NCBI GenBank assembly: GCA_903820745.1
Contig: CAIJIT010000284.1
Span: 1-64,000 of the forward strand
Direction of reading: 5' to 3'
Source: an uncultured Burkholderiales bacterium
Lineage (GTDB): Bacteria > Pseudomonadota > Gammaproteobacteria > Burkholderiales > Burkholderiaceae_C
Length of the DNA stretch: 64,000 bases
Numbering within the stretch: position 1 is the stretch's first letter; each line of letters starts with the position of its first letter. Below, one piece after another: positions 1-8,385 of this stretch. The translations under genes were made by a program, and so were the position numbers. Under the pieces are notes generated by a model. It searched no databases and had not been told where the DNA came from. It saw only the letters and a list, made by a program, of their open reading frames with translations.

Positions 1-13
1 GCCCTTCGTCTGG

Positions 14-186
14 CAGTTGGACGCCCGCAATGGGCCTCCAACTGTCCGGACTCAGCCCCGACGCCGCAAGCACGCGGACGCCCTTCTCGTCCCTGCGCAA
101 GGCACGCAGGTGCCGCGGTCGGAGCGAGAACAAGCCCTGCGGCTTGTTCGACCCCGCCCGAGGGCCGCGACGCATGCTTGCGGCGT
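14..186. other. dense array of inverted repeats, no gene seen
   Basis: No convincing reading frame is seen in the first 210 bases. The stretch is instead full of perfect or near-perfect inverted repeats: arms at 14-21/37-44, 76-80/88-92, 92-97/105-110 and 128-136/141-149. The last three are enclosed by a perfect 12-bp pair at 61-72/175-186. It could be a structured RNA, a REP-like element or the edge of a mobile element next to the tRNA. The sequence alone does not decide between these. Confidence 0.45.
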
Positions 187-213
187 GGCCTTGCTTCCTG
201 ATCCCCAAACGCA

Positions 214-244
214 AATGGCCAGCATTTTTTACATGCTGGCCATT
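214..244 (-). terminator. hairpin downstream of tRNA-Leu
   Basis: A perfect 12-bp inverted repeat (214-225 and 233-244) with a 7-nt loop lies 6 nt beyond the tRNA 3' end. On the minus strand the tail after the stem is only weakly U-rich (TGCGTTTG). This makes it a plausible but not classical intrinsic terminator for the tRNA transcript. Confidence 0.5.
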
Positions 245-250
245 CTTGTT

Positions 251-335
<85 letters not shown>

Positions 336-431
336 AAGGTGTCTTCTTGTGAAGAGGCCGGACTATAGCATCAAGGCGGCAATTCAGGACATTGCGGGGC
401 CACTCGGCGATGCTGATCCAGACGCTTTAGC

Positions 432-1931
432 TCACAGAAATTTCACGCCCTGCGCCAGCGGCAAGGCGCCGGAATAGTTGACGGTGTTGGTGCTGCGCCG
501 CATGTAGTTGCGCCACGCATCACTGCCCGACTCACGGCCGCCGCCGGTTTCTTTTTCACCGCCGAATGCACCGCCGATTTCAGCCCCCGAGGTGCCGATA
601 TTGACATTGGCAATACCGCAGTCAGAGCCGCTGGCCGACATGAATCGCTCGGCCTCGCGCAAGTCGTTGGTGAAGATCGCCGAGCTCAGGCCTTGCGGCA
701 CATCGTTGTGGAGCGCGATCGCTTCGTCCAGGTGGCGGTACTTCAGCGCATAGAGGATCGGCGCAAAGGTTTCGGTCTTGACCACCACGGTCTGCGCCGG
801 CATCCGCACCAGCGCAGGCACGGCGTACCAGGCCTCGGGATAGCGCTGCGCCAGCGCCCGCTCGCCACCGCTGACGCTGCCGCCCTGCTCGCTGGCGTTG
901 ACCAGGGCGGTCTGCATGGCATCGAAGGCCGCGCGGTCGATCAGCGGGCCGACCAGAGTGGCGGGGTCGAGCGGGTTGCCGATGCTCAAGCTTGCACGGA
1001 TTCGGTCCAGCCGCGCCAGCAACTCGTCGTGAATGCTCTCGTGGATGATGACGCGGCGCGTCGTCGTGCAGCGCTGGCCGGCGGTGCCGTAGGCGCCAAA
1101 AAGGATGCCGCGAACCGCCAGTTCCAGATCAGCTGAAGGGGCGACGATGATCGCGTTGTTGCCACCAAGCTCGAGCAAACAACGGCCGAAGCGCGCCGCC
1201 ACCAGCGGCCCGACCGCGCGGCCCATGCGGGTCGACCCGGTCGCCGAAAGCAGGGCGACGCGGGGATCAAGCGCCAAGGCCCGGCCGAGCTCGGCACCGC
1301 CATTGAGCAACTGCGACAGATGGGCCGGCGCGCCTTCAAAACCCTGCAAAGCCTGTTCGAACAAGGCCTGGGTTGCCAGCGCCGTCAGCGGGGTTTTTTC
1401 CGATGGTTTCCAGATGCAGGCATTGCCGCAGACGATCGCCAGGCTGGCGTTCCAGGCCCAGACGGCGACGGGGAAGTTGAAGGCCGAGATGATGCCGACC
1501 ACGCCGAGCGGCAACCATTGCTCCATCATCCGGTGGCCGGGGCGCTCGGAGGCGATCGTCAACCCATGCAACTGGCGCGACAGACCAACGGCAAAGTCGC
1601 AGATGTCGATCATCTCCTGCACTTCGCCCAGGCCTTCGCTGCTGACCTTGCCGGCCTCGATGGCAACCAACTGCGCCAGTTCGGTCTTGTGCTGACGCAG
1701 CAAGTCGCCGAACTGGCGGATCAACTCGCCGCGGCGCGGCGCCGGCACATCGCGCCAGATCTCGAAAGCCTGTTTTGCGCGCCCAATTGCGGCCAGCATG
1801 TCAGCTTCGCTCGCTGGTTGAATGGCGCCGGTCGGCGCACCGTCGATCGGCGAGCGCAATTGCATGCGGCCACCTTGGCTGGCGCTGGCAGGAACACCGA
1901 GGGCGGCAAGAAGGTCTGAGACTTGGGTCAT
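432..1931 (-). CDS. amaB: ALDH7-type alpha-aminoadipate semialdehyde / piperideine-6-carboxylate dehydrogenase
   Basis: This 499-residue NAD(P)-dependent aldehyde dehydrogenase probably oxidises 2-aminoadipate 6-semialdehyde (in equilibrium with piperideine-6-carboxylate) to 2-aminoadipate in lysine catabolism. The sequence shows the ALDH7-type signature FNFPVAVWAWN, the Glu region ELGGNNAI, and the catalytic Cys in GQRCTTTRRV followed by HESIHDELL, all typical of the antiquitin/AmaB branch. Length is normal. It lies about 500 bp downstream of a lysine 6-dehydrogenase-like gene on the same strand, and an Lrp-type regulator is divergent from that gene, which supports the lysine assignment. The intervening repeats mean it may have its own promoter. 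Activity on other semialdehydes cannot be excluded. Confidence 0.85.
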   Translation of the reverse strand: MTQVSDLLAALGVPASASQGGRMQLRSPIDGAPTGAIQPASEADMLAAIGRAKQAFEIWRDVPAPRRGELIRQFGDLLRQHKTELAQLVAIEAGKVSSEGLGEVQEMIDICDFAVGLSRQLHGLTIASERPGHRMMEQWLPLGVVGIISAFNFPVAVWAWNASLAIVCGNACIWKPSEKTPLTALATQALFEQALQGFEGAPAHLSQLLNGGAELGRALALDPRVALLSATGSTRMGRAVGPLVAARFGRCLLELGGNNAIIVAPSADLELAVRGILFGAYGTAGQRCTTTRRVIIHESIHDELLARLDRIRASLSIGNPLDPATLVGPLIDRAAFDAMQTALVNASEQGGSVSGGERALAQRYPEAWYAVPALVRMPAQTVVVKTETFAPILYALKYRHLDEAIALHNDVPQGLSSAIFTNDLREAERFMSASGSDCGIANVNIGTSGAEIGGAFGGEKETGGGRESGSDAWRNYMRRSTNTVNYSGALPLAQGVKFL

Positions 1932-2030
1932 GGTGGTTCCAGAATTTGCAGGGCTTGGGCGGACGGGACTATCTTAAAAATTATTCCCGTTGGTGGCGTG
2001 GAAGGTGGTGGCATCCGGCAGTGGGCTGAG

Positions 2031-2200
2031 TCCTTCGACAGGCTCAGGACGAACGGGTGGGGGTGGGTATAGCGGGTATTTTTGACGGGATCAGGATATT
2101 CGGAAACTCAGGATCAGGGCGAATGGATTATTGGCGGGTTCGGTGCAAGTCACAGTTCGCTCAAAATCTACCCCGCTCGTCCTGGGCTTGTCGAAGGGCC
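2031..2200. repeat. inverted REP-like pair
   Basis: A TTCGACAGGCTCAGGACGAA-type element near 2034-2053 has a diverged inverted copy near 2175-2197 (CTCGTCCTGGGCTTGTCGAAGG). This core resembles a widespread extragenic repeat of beta- and gammaproteobacteria. The pair sits in the spacer between the two lysine genes. No gene is supported in 1932-2435. Confidence 0.6.
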
Positions 2201-2280
2201 TGGCCCAGCAAGTCTCAGCGCTGACCACAACCCGCAATCCGCTGCGCTTCTTGTCGGGCTACGCAGGAGACGGCTTGCCA

Positions 2281-2424
2281 ACCAGCCCGGCCGCTTGCAG
2301 GCGGCCGGTCCTTCGGCAGGCGTCGACGAGCAAGCCATTGTTGATCGGGGTCCGGCCGACCAGCCCGGCCGCTGGCAGGCGGCCGGTCCTTCGGCAGGCG
2401 TCGACGAGCAAGCAGTTGCTCGTC
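2281..2424. repeat. two tandem 55-bp copies (78-bp period) with strong hairpins
   Basis: Bases 2281-2335 are repeated at 2359-2413 with one mismatch (period 78 bp). Each copy contains a perfect 8-bp GC-rich hairpin (2287-2294/2301-2308 and 2365-2372/2379-2386). The second copy ends in a perfect 9-bp hairpin (2403-2411/2416-2424) that is degenerate in the first copy. On the minus strand the block lies just after the lysine dehydrogenase stop codon, so it may terminate or stabilise that transcript. No T-run supports a classical terminator. Confidence 0.75.
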
Positions 2425-2435
2425 TCGGGCCGGCC

Positions 2436-3530
2436 TCAGCCAATTGACTCGACCTGGCGGGATTGTTGGTAGGCTTGGCCGAAGCGGTTGGCGAGGAAGT
2501 CCGGCAGTTTGACTTGTTCCTGACGGATGAAACCGGCTTGCGGCAATTTCCCTTCACGGAACAGATCGAGCGCGGCGCAGACCCCGGCCGCGGTGGTGAT
2601 CTGGATCGCCGAGCGCGGCGCTGCACCATCGCGTTCGGCAAAGATCTTGCGGGCAAATACTTCCTGCAACAGGCTGCCGTCGCGCATGCCCGACACCGTC
2701 ACGAAGACCAGCACCAGGTCCTGCATCGTCGCGGGCATCGAGCGCCGCATGATGTCCTTCAAGGTCTGCTGGTCGTTTTTAAGTTGCAGGTCGTCAAGCA
2801 GCATCATCATCAGGTCGCGGTGACCGGGATAACGCACGGTCTTGTAATCGAGATTGCGTACCTGGCCCTGCAGCGTTTCGCACAAGGTGCCCAGACCGCC
2901 CGAGGTGTTGAACGCTTCGTATTCGGTGCCGTCGAGCGAGAAATGCTCGAGGCCTTCGAGCGGCAAGGCCTCGATCGCCCGGCCATCGTGGATCGCTTCG
3001 CAAGGGTGGCAATATTCATTGATCAGGCCATCGACGCTCCAGGTCAGGTTGTACTTCAAGGCATTGGTCGGGAAGGCCGGCAAGGCGCCGACGCGCATCT
3101 TGACATCGTGCAGGCTGTCGAAACTCCGGGCCAGATGGTGGGCGACGATGCCGATGAAGCCCGGCGCCAGTCCGCATTGCGGCATGAAGGCCGTGCTGGC
3201 GCCGGCCGCCAAGCGCTTGATTTCGCGGGTCGCGGCGATGTCTTCGGTCAGGTCGAAATAATGGCAGCCCGCCGCCTTCGCCGCCTGCGCGGCCGTGATC
3301 GCCAAATGGTAAGGCAGGGCGTTGACGACGCTGTCCTGGCCCTGCAAGGCCGCTGCCAGCGCCTGGCTGTCTGCGCTGTCGGCCAAGCGGCCTTCGATGC
3401 CTTCAGCCGCCAGCCTTGCCAGCGCGGCAGCGTTCTGGTCGATCACGGTGACCTGGTAATCGCCGCTGCCATGCAGCAAGCGCGCGATGGTCTGGCCGAT
3501 ATGGCCGGCGCCCAGCAATGCTGTTTTCAT
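2436..3530 (-). CDS. saccharopine dehydrogenase-family oxidoreductase, probable L-lysine 6-dehydrogenase
   Basis: This 364-residue NAD(P)-binding protein has a Rossmann start (LLGAGHIGQTIARLL, residues 4-18) and the motifs PYHLAI, DLTEDI and PQCGLAPGF typical of saccharopine dehydrogenase-like enzymes. The family includes bacterial lysine 6-dehydrogenase, which deaminates lysine to 2-aminoadipate 6-semialdehyde. That product is the substrate of the ALDH7 enzyme encoded downstream, so the pair would form a saccharopine-independent lysine degradation route. The start is supported by AGGAGAG 5 nt upstream of the ATG. A divergent Lrp/AsnC gene shares the promoter region. Function is inferred from family plus context; another amino-acid dehydrogenase activity is possible. 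Confidence 0.78.
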   Translation of the reverse strand: MKTALLGAGHIGQTIARLLHGSGDYQVTVIDQNAAALARLAAEGIEGRLADSADSQALAAALQGQDSVVNALPYHLAITAAQAAKAAGCHYFDLTEDIAATREIKRLAAGASTAFMPQCGLAPGFIGIVAHHLARSFDSLHDVKMRVGALPAFPTNALKYNLTWSVDGLINEYCHPCEAIHDGRAIEALPLEGLEHFSLDGTEYEAFNTSGGLGTLCETLQGQVRNLDYKTVRYPGHRDLMMMLLDDLQLKNDQQTLKDIMRRSMPATMQDLVLVFVTVSGMRDGSLLQEVFARKIFAERDGAAPRSAIQITTAAGVCAALDLFREGKLPQAGFIRQEQVKLPDFLANRFGQAYQQSRQVESIG

Positions 3531-3601
3531 CGATCTCTCCTGTTCGAATGCCTGCCAGCGAGTCTAGGCAGCATGCTTGACGAAAGAAAGCCTGAGTTCG
3601 A

Positions 3602-3611
3602 CGATTAATCG
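3602..3611. promoter_or_regulatory. palindrome in divergent lysine-gene/lrp promoter region
   Basis: CGATTAATCG is a perfect 10-bp palindrome in the 139-bp AT-richer spacer between the lysine dehydrogenase-like gene and the Lrp-type gene. Lrp/AsnC regulators usually bind AT-rich dyads in such divergent spacers and regulate both directions. This makes it a candidate operator, by position only. Confidence 0.35.
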
Positions 3612-3669
3612 CCGTAAAGTGTCATATCGTCCGATTTAAAATTCAATTCGTCGAAACAAAGGGTTTCCC

Positions 3670-4146
3670 ATGGGTAATGATCTGAAGCTCGATGCACAGC
3701 GCCTGGCGCCCAGCCGGGAGTTGGCCGATCGCCAGTTGCTGGCGCTGTTGCAGGTGAATGCGCGCGAAAGCACGGCCAATCTGGCCCGCAAGCTCGGGCT
3801 GGCACGCACCACCGTGGTCGCAAGATTGGCCAGACTCGAGGCCGAGGGCGTGATCAGCGGCTACACGGTCAAGCTTGGCAGCAAGGCCGGCCACGCAAGC
3901 GTGCAGGCTTTTGTCGGCATCACGGTCAGCCCCAAGGCCGGGCGCGATGTGGTCAAGAAACTCAGCGCCCTGCCAGAGCTGAACCAGCTCGCCTCGGTCA
4001 GCGGCGAATTCGACTATATGGCCTTGCTGCGCGCTGACTCGACGCTGCGACTCGATGCGCTGCTCGACGAGATCGGCGCCTTTGATGGCGTGACGCGGAC
4101 CACCACCTCGGTGGTGCTGGCAATTCGCGTTGATCGCAACGCCTGA
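3670..4146 (+). CDS. Lrp/AsnC-family transcriptional regulator
   Basis: This 158-residue protein has an N-terminal winged helix-turn-helix (around residues 17-65; NARESTANLARKLGLARTT then VVARLARLEAEGVISGYTV). A C-terminal RAM/effector domain follows (VQAFVGITVSPKAG, then a conserved VSGEFDYMALLRADS). Such proteins form octamers and sense amino acids. It is transcribed divergently from the lysine dehydrogenase-like gene, so lysine or aminoadipate is the likely effector and the lysine genes the likely target. The ATG lies at the end of the shared promoter spacer. Family assignment is certain; the effector is inferred. Confidence 0.9.
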   Translation: MGNDLKLDAQRLAPSRELADRQLLALLQVNARESTANLARKLGLARTTVVARLARLEAEGVISGYTVKLGSKAGHASVQAFVGITVSPKAGRDVVKKLSALPELNQLASVSGEFDYMALLRADSTLRLDALLDEIGAFDGVTRTTTSVVLAIRVDRNA

Positions 4147-4367
4147 ACACGCGAGTCAATGTGATAATGAAGCCCCCCAGCCACGGAGCCATTCTTGGAC
4201 AGTGACCATCGGTGACCGTCCACTCCCTCGCCCAATGCGGCATCGCTGAGCGCGTCAAGCGCTCGAGATAGCCCGCAGGTCCGGAGTGAGACGGTTAACA
4301 CCCATCCGCCCGGACGGCGCCAGCGCCTGTCCAGCCTTTAGACGGCGCAATTGCGCTGGAGATTTGC
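4147..4367 (+). promoter_or_regulatory. corA upstream leader with possible stem-loops
   Basis: This 221-bp gap precedes corA. It holds an imperfect 11-bp inverted repeat at about 4198-4222 and a 6-bp GTCCGG/CCGGAC pairing (4279-4284/4310-4315) about 50 nt before the start codon. No known Mg2+ riboswitch consensus (M-box, mgtA-type) could be recognised by eye. A structured leader is possible but unproven. Confidence 0.25.
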
Positions 4368-5342
4368 ATGCTGAATGTATTCACGCTGGACAACGGGCGC
4401 CTGAAGGGCGGCTTGTTCCAGGAAGAGATCGAATCCGCCGAGGACCTGGCATTGACCCGCCCGGTCTGGGTCGACATGGAAAGCCCGAGCGAAGTTGAAA
4501 AGGGCTGGATCCTCGACCGCTTCGGCTTGACCATCCCCGAAGACATCGTTGCCGAAGACCTCGAGTCTTCAGCGCGTTTCTACGAGGAAGACAACGGCGA
4601 GTTGCATATCCGCTCGGACTTCTTGATCGACGATGACGAAGCGCCGCGCAATGTGCGGGTCGCCTTCATCCTGCTGAACAATGTGCTGTTCTCGATCCAC
4701 AACGAGGATCTGCCGGTATTCAGGTTGCTGCGCCTGCGCGCAAGGCGCATTCCGGCCATGATCGAAGACGCCAAGGATGTGCTGCTCAAGCTCTATGACG
4801 CCGATGCAGAATATTCGGCCGACATCCTCGAAGGCATTTACGACAAGCTCGAAAAGGTCAGCGCGCGGGTGTTGAAGAAGGATGTCAACGACGCCGTGGC
4901 CAGCGAAGTGCTGTCGGCCATCGCCCGCGAGGAAGACTTGAACGGGCGCATCCGCCGCAATGTGATGGACACGCGCCGGGCGGTCAGCTTCATGATGCGC
5001 AGCCGCATGCTCAACGCCGAGCAGTTCGAGGAATCGCGGCAGATTCTGCGCGACATCGACTCGCTTGACTCCCACACGGCCTTCCTCTTCGACAAGATCA
5101 ACTTCCTGATGGACGCGACCGTCGGTTTCATCAATATCAATCAGAACAAGATCATCAAGATCTTCTCGGTGGCCAGCGTCGCGCTGCTGCCGCCAACGCT
5201 GATCGCCAGCATCTACGGCATGAATTTCAAATTCATGCCCGAACTTGATCAGACCTGGGGCTATCCCTTTGCCCTGGTCTTGATGCTGGCTTCGGTGGCT
5301 GCGCCCTTCATCTACTTCCGTCGCAAAGGCTGGCTGCGCTAG
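4368..5342 (+). CDS. corA: CorA-family Mg2+/Co2+ transport protein
   Basis: This 324-residue inner-membrane divalent-cation channel acts as a homopentamer. A large acidic cytoplasmic domain with long helices is followed by two C-terminal membrane segments (about residues 262-283 and 298-317). The signature YGMNF in the loop after TM1 is present (GMN, about residues 284-286), followed by acidic MPELDQ. Length and the basic C-terminal tail (FRRKGWLR) are typical. It is a monocistronic gene with a 221-bp upstream leader, convergent with the next gene after 8 bp. Mg2+ is the most likely substrate; Co2+ or Ni2+ uptake or Zn2+ export are known variants. Confidence 0.95.
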   Translation: MLNVFTLDNGRLKGGLFQEEIESAEDLALTRPVWVDMESPSEVEKGWILDRFGLTIPEDIVAEDLESSARFYEEDNGELHIRSDFLIDDDEAPRNVRVAFILLNNVLFSIHNEDLPVFRLLRLRARRIPAMIEDAKDVLLKLYDADAEYSADILEGIYDKLEKVSARVLKKDVNDAVASEVLSAIAREEDLNGRIRRNVMDTRRAVSFMMRSRMLNAEQFEESRQILRDIDSLDSHTAFLFDKINFLMDATVGFININQNKIIKIFSVASVALLPPTLIASIYGMNFKFMPELDQTWGYPFALVLMLASVAAPFIYFRRKGWLR

Positions 5343-5350
5343 GGCGCGTA

Positions 5351-5791
5351 CTAGGCCTTGATCCGGCGCTTGATCCAGCGCAGCAGGTTGCCGAGCAAAG
5401 GCAGCTTTTCATAGAGCTCCTCGGCCGCGTCCCAATAGTCGCGGTGGTAGGCAATGCGGTCGTCAGTGGCAAAGCGCAGATGGCTGCTGCCATGGATGCA
5501 ACGCTCGATCGCCTGGCCTTGGCGGCGGAAGTGGAAATCCCAGCTGAGGAAACATTGCTGACCTTGCACCAGCACATCGATGACTTCGAAGCGCGGCTCA
5601 TCCAGGGTATCGAACATATGGGCAAACACCCGTTGCACACCAGCGAGGTTGCGGACTTCGTTGAACGGATCCTTGAAGAAAGCCTGCTCGGTGTAGAACA
5701 GGCTGATCCGGTCGATGTCATTGGGCTGCAACTTCTCAAAGAAGGCGATGACTGCCACAGCGCGAGGATCGTCATGTCTTGCTTCACTCAT
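5351..5791 (-). CDS. NTF2/SnoaL-like protein, last gene of the light/lipid operon
   Basis: This 146-residue protein has a SnoaL-like/NTF2 fold pattern: an N-terminal helix, FFEKLQPNDIDRISLFYTEQAFFKDP, then mixed strands containing GSSHLRF and DYWDAAEELYEKLPLLG. Such proteins are cone-shaped and bind or isomerise small hydrophobic molecules, or act as scaffolds. The start was taken at 5791 because its ATG overlaps the stop of the upstream SDR gene (ATGA), implying translational coupling. It is the distal gene of a nine-gene operon with a Cfa-type methyltransferase and an FAD oxidase. Specific function is unknown. Confidence 0.8.
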   Translation of the reverse strand: MSEARHDDPRAVAVIAFFEKLQPNDIDRISLFYTEQAFFKDPFNEVRNLAGVQRVFAHMFDTLDEPRFEVIDVLVQGQQCFLSWDFHFRRQGQAIERCIHGSSHLRFATDDRIAYHRDYWDAAEELYEKLPLLGNLLRWIKRRIKA

Positions 5792-6573
5792 GAGCCTGTG
5801 GCGCGACGCACCATCCAAAAATAAAGACCATGGCCGAGGTGGCTCATCAGCTTCAACAGCAAGGTGAAGCGCTTGGGAAAATGGATTTCGAACCGGCCCT
5901 TGGCCCAGCCTTTGAGGATCTCCTGCGCGGCCTGATCGGCGCTGATCAACGCCGGCATATGGAAATCATTCTGCGCGGTCAGGGGGGTGGCGACAAAGCC
6001 GGGATGAATCACCGACACGCCGATCTTTGATGGCGACAGATCAAGATAGAGGGCTTCCGCCAGATGACTCAAGGCCGCTTTCGACGGTCCATAAGCCAGC
6101 GATCTGGGCAGGCCGCGAAAGCCCGCCACGCTCGAGACCAGGCTGAGATGGCCGCCCTGCCCGCGTTGGGCCTGCAAGAGCAATTGCGGCAGCATCGCCG
6201 CCAGCAGGTTCAGCGCGCCGACATAGTTGACATCGAGATGCCGCAGCGCCCCGGCAAGCGAAAAATCCTGCGCGCGCATCGGCTGGTAATGGCCGGCGCA
6301 ATAAAGCGCCAGGTCGATGCGACCGTGGTCGCTGACGATCTGCTGCACGGCCTGCTGCAGCGTTGCCGCTTCGAGCACGTCAAGCGAAATCGCTTCAGAG
6401 CCGGGATGCTCGCGAACAAAGTCGTCGAGCAGCGGCTTTTGGCGGGCCGACAAGATGACGGTGGCGCCGGCGCCATGCAGCGCCACGGCCAGCGCACGGC
6501 CGATACCGCTCGACGCGCCGACCAGCCAGACCACGCGGCCCTGCCAATCCTTCAATTCGGGATTCATGGCCAT
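5788..6573 (-). CDS. short-chain dehydrogenase/reductase (SDR)
   Basis: This 261-residue classical SDR binds NAD(P)H through GASSGIG (residues 19-25). It has the active-site Ser in LSLVSS (147/148) and the catalytic Tyr161-x3-Lys165 in AYGPSKAALSHL. The C-terminal KRFTLLLKLMSHLGHGLYFWMV is hydrophobic, suggesting membrane association as in lipid-metabolising SDRs. The start at 6573 is the first ATG downstream of the overlapping upstream frame; 6567 is an alternative. The stop overlaps the next gene by ATGA. It probably reduces or oxidises a lipid-derived carbonyl made by the operon; the substrate is unknown. Confidence 0.88.
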   Translation of the reverse strand: MAMNPELKDWQGRVVWLVGASSGIGRALAVALHGAGATVILSARQKPLLDDFVREHPGSEAISLDVLEAATLQQAVQQIVSDHGRIDLALYCAGHYQPMRAQDFSLAGALRHLDVNYVGALNLLAAMLPQLLLQAQRGQGGHLSLVSSVAGFRGLPRSLAYGPSKAALSHLAEALYLDLSPSKIGVSVIHPGFVATPLTAQNDFHMPALISADQAAQEILKGWAKGRFEIHFPKRFTLLLKLMSHLGHGLYFWMVRRATGS

Positions 6574-6577
6574 CGCG

Positions 6578-7120
6578 TCAAAGTTTCTGGAACGACAAGG
6601 TGACCTCGCCAAGCTTGATGCCGAACTTGCTCATCTGCGCTTTGTTGAGCATCACCCGTTCGTCAACCAGATACATCCAGTCGTCAAAATCAACTTCGTA
6701 GACCTGTCCGCCAACCGGTAGCTTGAGCGCATAGCGCCAGCGCAGGGCATTGCCTGAAGCCTGGCCCTGGGCTTGGCCGACGACGTCGCCCGCGGTGCCG
6801 CTGTAACGCCCGCCGCCCAGATCGGTGATGGTCCAGACGCGTCGCTCGCGCACGCCGTCGCTGTACTCGAAGTCCTCTTCCAGCACGCAGACCGCGGCAT
6901 TCCACGTGCCTTTGAGATTGACGACGAAGCGGCGTTGCACCTGGCCGCTGCGGTCGGTGAAGATGCCATGGGCAATCAGCTTGCCTGAAAAATAGCTGCG
7001 CAGATCGAGCACCGGCTTCTCGCTGGCATAGTCAGCCGGCCCCGGTGCCGCGCAGCCGGCCAGCAGGGCCGAACTGGCGCCCAGCAGGACGAGGCGGCGG
7101 TTCAACATCGATGGGTTCAT
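6578..7120 (-). CDS. DUF3833-family lipoprotein
   Basis: This 180-residue putative outer-membrane-associated lipoprotein has an N-terminal signal MNPSMLNRRLVLLGASSALL followed by the lipobox LAGC (lipidated Cys at residue 23). The rest looks like a beta-barrel/lipocalin-type ligand-binding domain (DUF3833: LRSYFSGKLIAHGIFTDRSG, then VWTITDLGGGRYSGTAGDVVG). The start was chosen at 7120 because this ATG overlaps the stop of the upstream MFS gene and gives a complete signal peptide. DUF3833 genes recur in Cfa/amine oxidase/DUF1365 clusters, where a role in lipid shuttling or sensing is plausible but unproven. Confidence 0.85.
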   Translation of the reverse strand: MNPSMLNRRLVLLGASSALLAGCAAPGPADYASEKPVLDLRSYFSGKLIAHGIFTDRSGQVQRRFVVNLKGTWNAAVCVLEEDFEYSDGVRERRVWTITDLGGGRYSGTAGDVVGQAQGQASGNALRWRYALKLPVGGQVYEVDFDDWMYLVDERVMLNKAQMSKFGIKLGEVTLSFQKL

Positions 7121-8385
7121 TTCATCTCCTTTTCGACAGGTCGGATCCAGAAGGCATAGAGCAGCAGCAGCGCTGCCAGTTTCAAGATCCAGGGCAAGAT
7201 GCAATAGGCAAGCGTCAACGCCTGCATGGCCTGGTCGTCGCGCCGATCCGGTTCATAGCCGAGCCATTGCAGCAGCGGCAGCGCCAAGCCAGCAGCCAAG
7301 GCCAGATTGAGCTTGTTGGCGGCATTCCACCAACCGAAGAAAGCCCCTTCAGCCCGGCCGCCCAGGCCGGCCTGCTGGATCACCAGGGCGAGCATCGCTC
7401 CGGGAATAGCCAGATCGGCCCCCAAGGCCACGCCAGTCGCGATGCATACGAGCGTGAAGGGCAGGCTGTCGCCGGCACCCAGGCAGGCCGCCCAGCCGAA
7501 AGCCAACAAGGCCAGCAGCATGGCCAAGGCCCAGGCGCGGGCCTGGCCAAGCCTTGCCACCACGCGCAGCCAGCAGGGCAAGGACAGCGCTGCAGCGATG
7601 AAATAAGCGGCCAGATAAGGCCCTTCAAACGAAGGCGTTTGCAAGCGATCGCGAACGAAGAAAAGCAGTAGGGTCGCAGGGATCGCCGCGGCGATGCCGT
7701 TCAAAAGAAACACCGCGAGCAAGCGCCTGAACCCCGGCGTGTGCCAGACTGCCACGGCGGGCGCCGTGGCCGCATCAGCCAAACGCAGCGGGGCCGGCGC
7801 CAGGCGCAGCAGCAACAAGCCGACAGCCAGGCTGATCGCCAGCAAGGCTGAAGTTGCTGCCAGTCCCACCAGCGATGGCAGCAGGCTGGCAGTGATCACA
7901 CCGATCAGCGCAAAGCCCTCGCGCCAGGCAACCACGCGGGTCTGGCGCAAGGCGTCGCCACCCAGCCTTGCGCCCCAGGCCTGATGCATCACGCTGAGCA
8001 GGCTGTAGCCAAGGTAGGTCAGGAGCAAAAAAACCAAGCACCAGACCAACAAGGCCTGTGGCTCACGCACCGGCGGGAAGAACAGACCAACGAAGCCGGC
8101 CGTCAACAGCAGCGCAGCCGCGGCCATCACCCCCAGGATTGCCGCCGGTCGGCGATTCAGCCAGCGATCGCATTGCCGGCCGATCCAGGGGTCGAGCAAG
8201 GCATCGAACATCCGGGCCAGCAGCAGCAAGGCACCGAGCCAGGCCAGCGGCATGCCGAACTGCGAGGCGTAATGCGCCGGCAGCGTGACATAGAGCGGCA
8301 AAGCCACGAAGGCCAAGGCGAAGCCGATCGACCCATAGTGCAGACCGGCAGCGGCGCCGAAACTGGCCGGATATTCAACCCGCAT
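7117..8385 (-). CDS. MFS transporter, GPH (glycoside-pentoside-hexuronide)-like family
   Basis: This 422-residue integral membrane protein has about 12 hydrophobic segments. The sequence LLLLARMFDALLDPWIGRQCDRW after TM2 matches the GPH/MelB-type loop containing RxxDAxxDPxxG. The start at 8385 (MRVEYPASF) is preferred; it overlaps the chalcone isomerase-like stop by 11 bp and removes a long low-quality N-terminal extension. It lies in the middle of the operon, and similar transporters occur in related Cfa/DUF1365/DUF3833 clusters. The cargo is unknown and could be a lipid precursor or flippase-type substrate rather than a sugar. Confidence 0.85.
   Translation of the reverse strand: MRVEYPASFGAAAGLHYGSIGFALAFVALPLYVTLPAHYASQFGMPLAWLGALLLLARMFDALLDPWIGRQCDRWLNRRPAAILGVMAAAALLLTAGFVGLFFPPVREPQALLVWCLVFLLLTYLGYSLLSVMHQAWGARLGGDALRQTRVVAWREGFALIGVITASLLPSLVGLAATSALLAISLAVGLLLLRLAPAPLRLADAATAPAVAVWHTPGFRRLLAVFLLNGIAAAIPATLLLFFVRDRLQTPSFEGPYLAAYFIAAALSLPCWLRVVARLGQARAWALAMLLALLAFGWAACLGAGDSLPFTLVCIATGVALGADLAIPGAMLALVIQQAGLGGRAEGAFFGWWNAANKLNLALAAGLALPLLQWLGYEPDRRDDQAMQALTLAYCILPWILKLAALLLLYAFWIRPVEKEMK

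Noticed and set aside
1332-1931. Long plus-strand frames across the ALDH gene and similar long antisense frames elsewhere
   Set aside because: In GC-rich DNA the antisense of a real gene often stays open; protein features and family matches support only the minus-strand gene.
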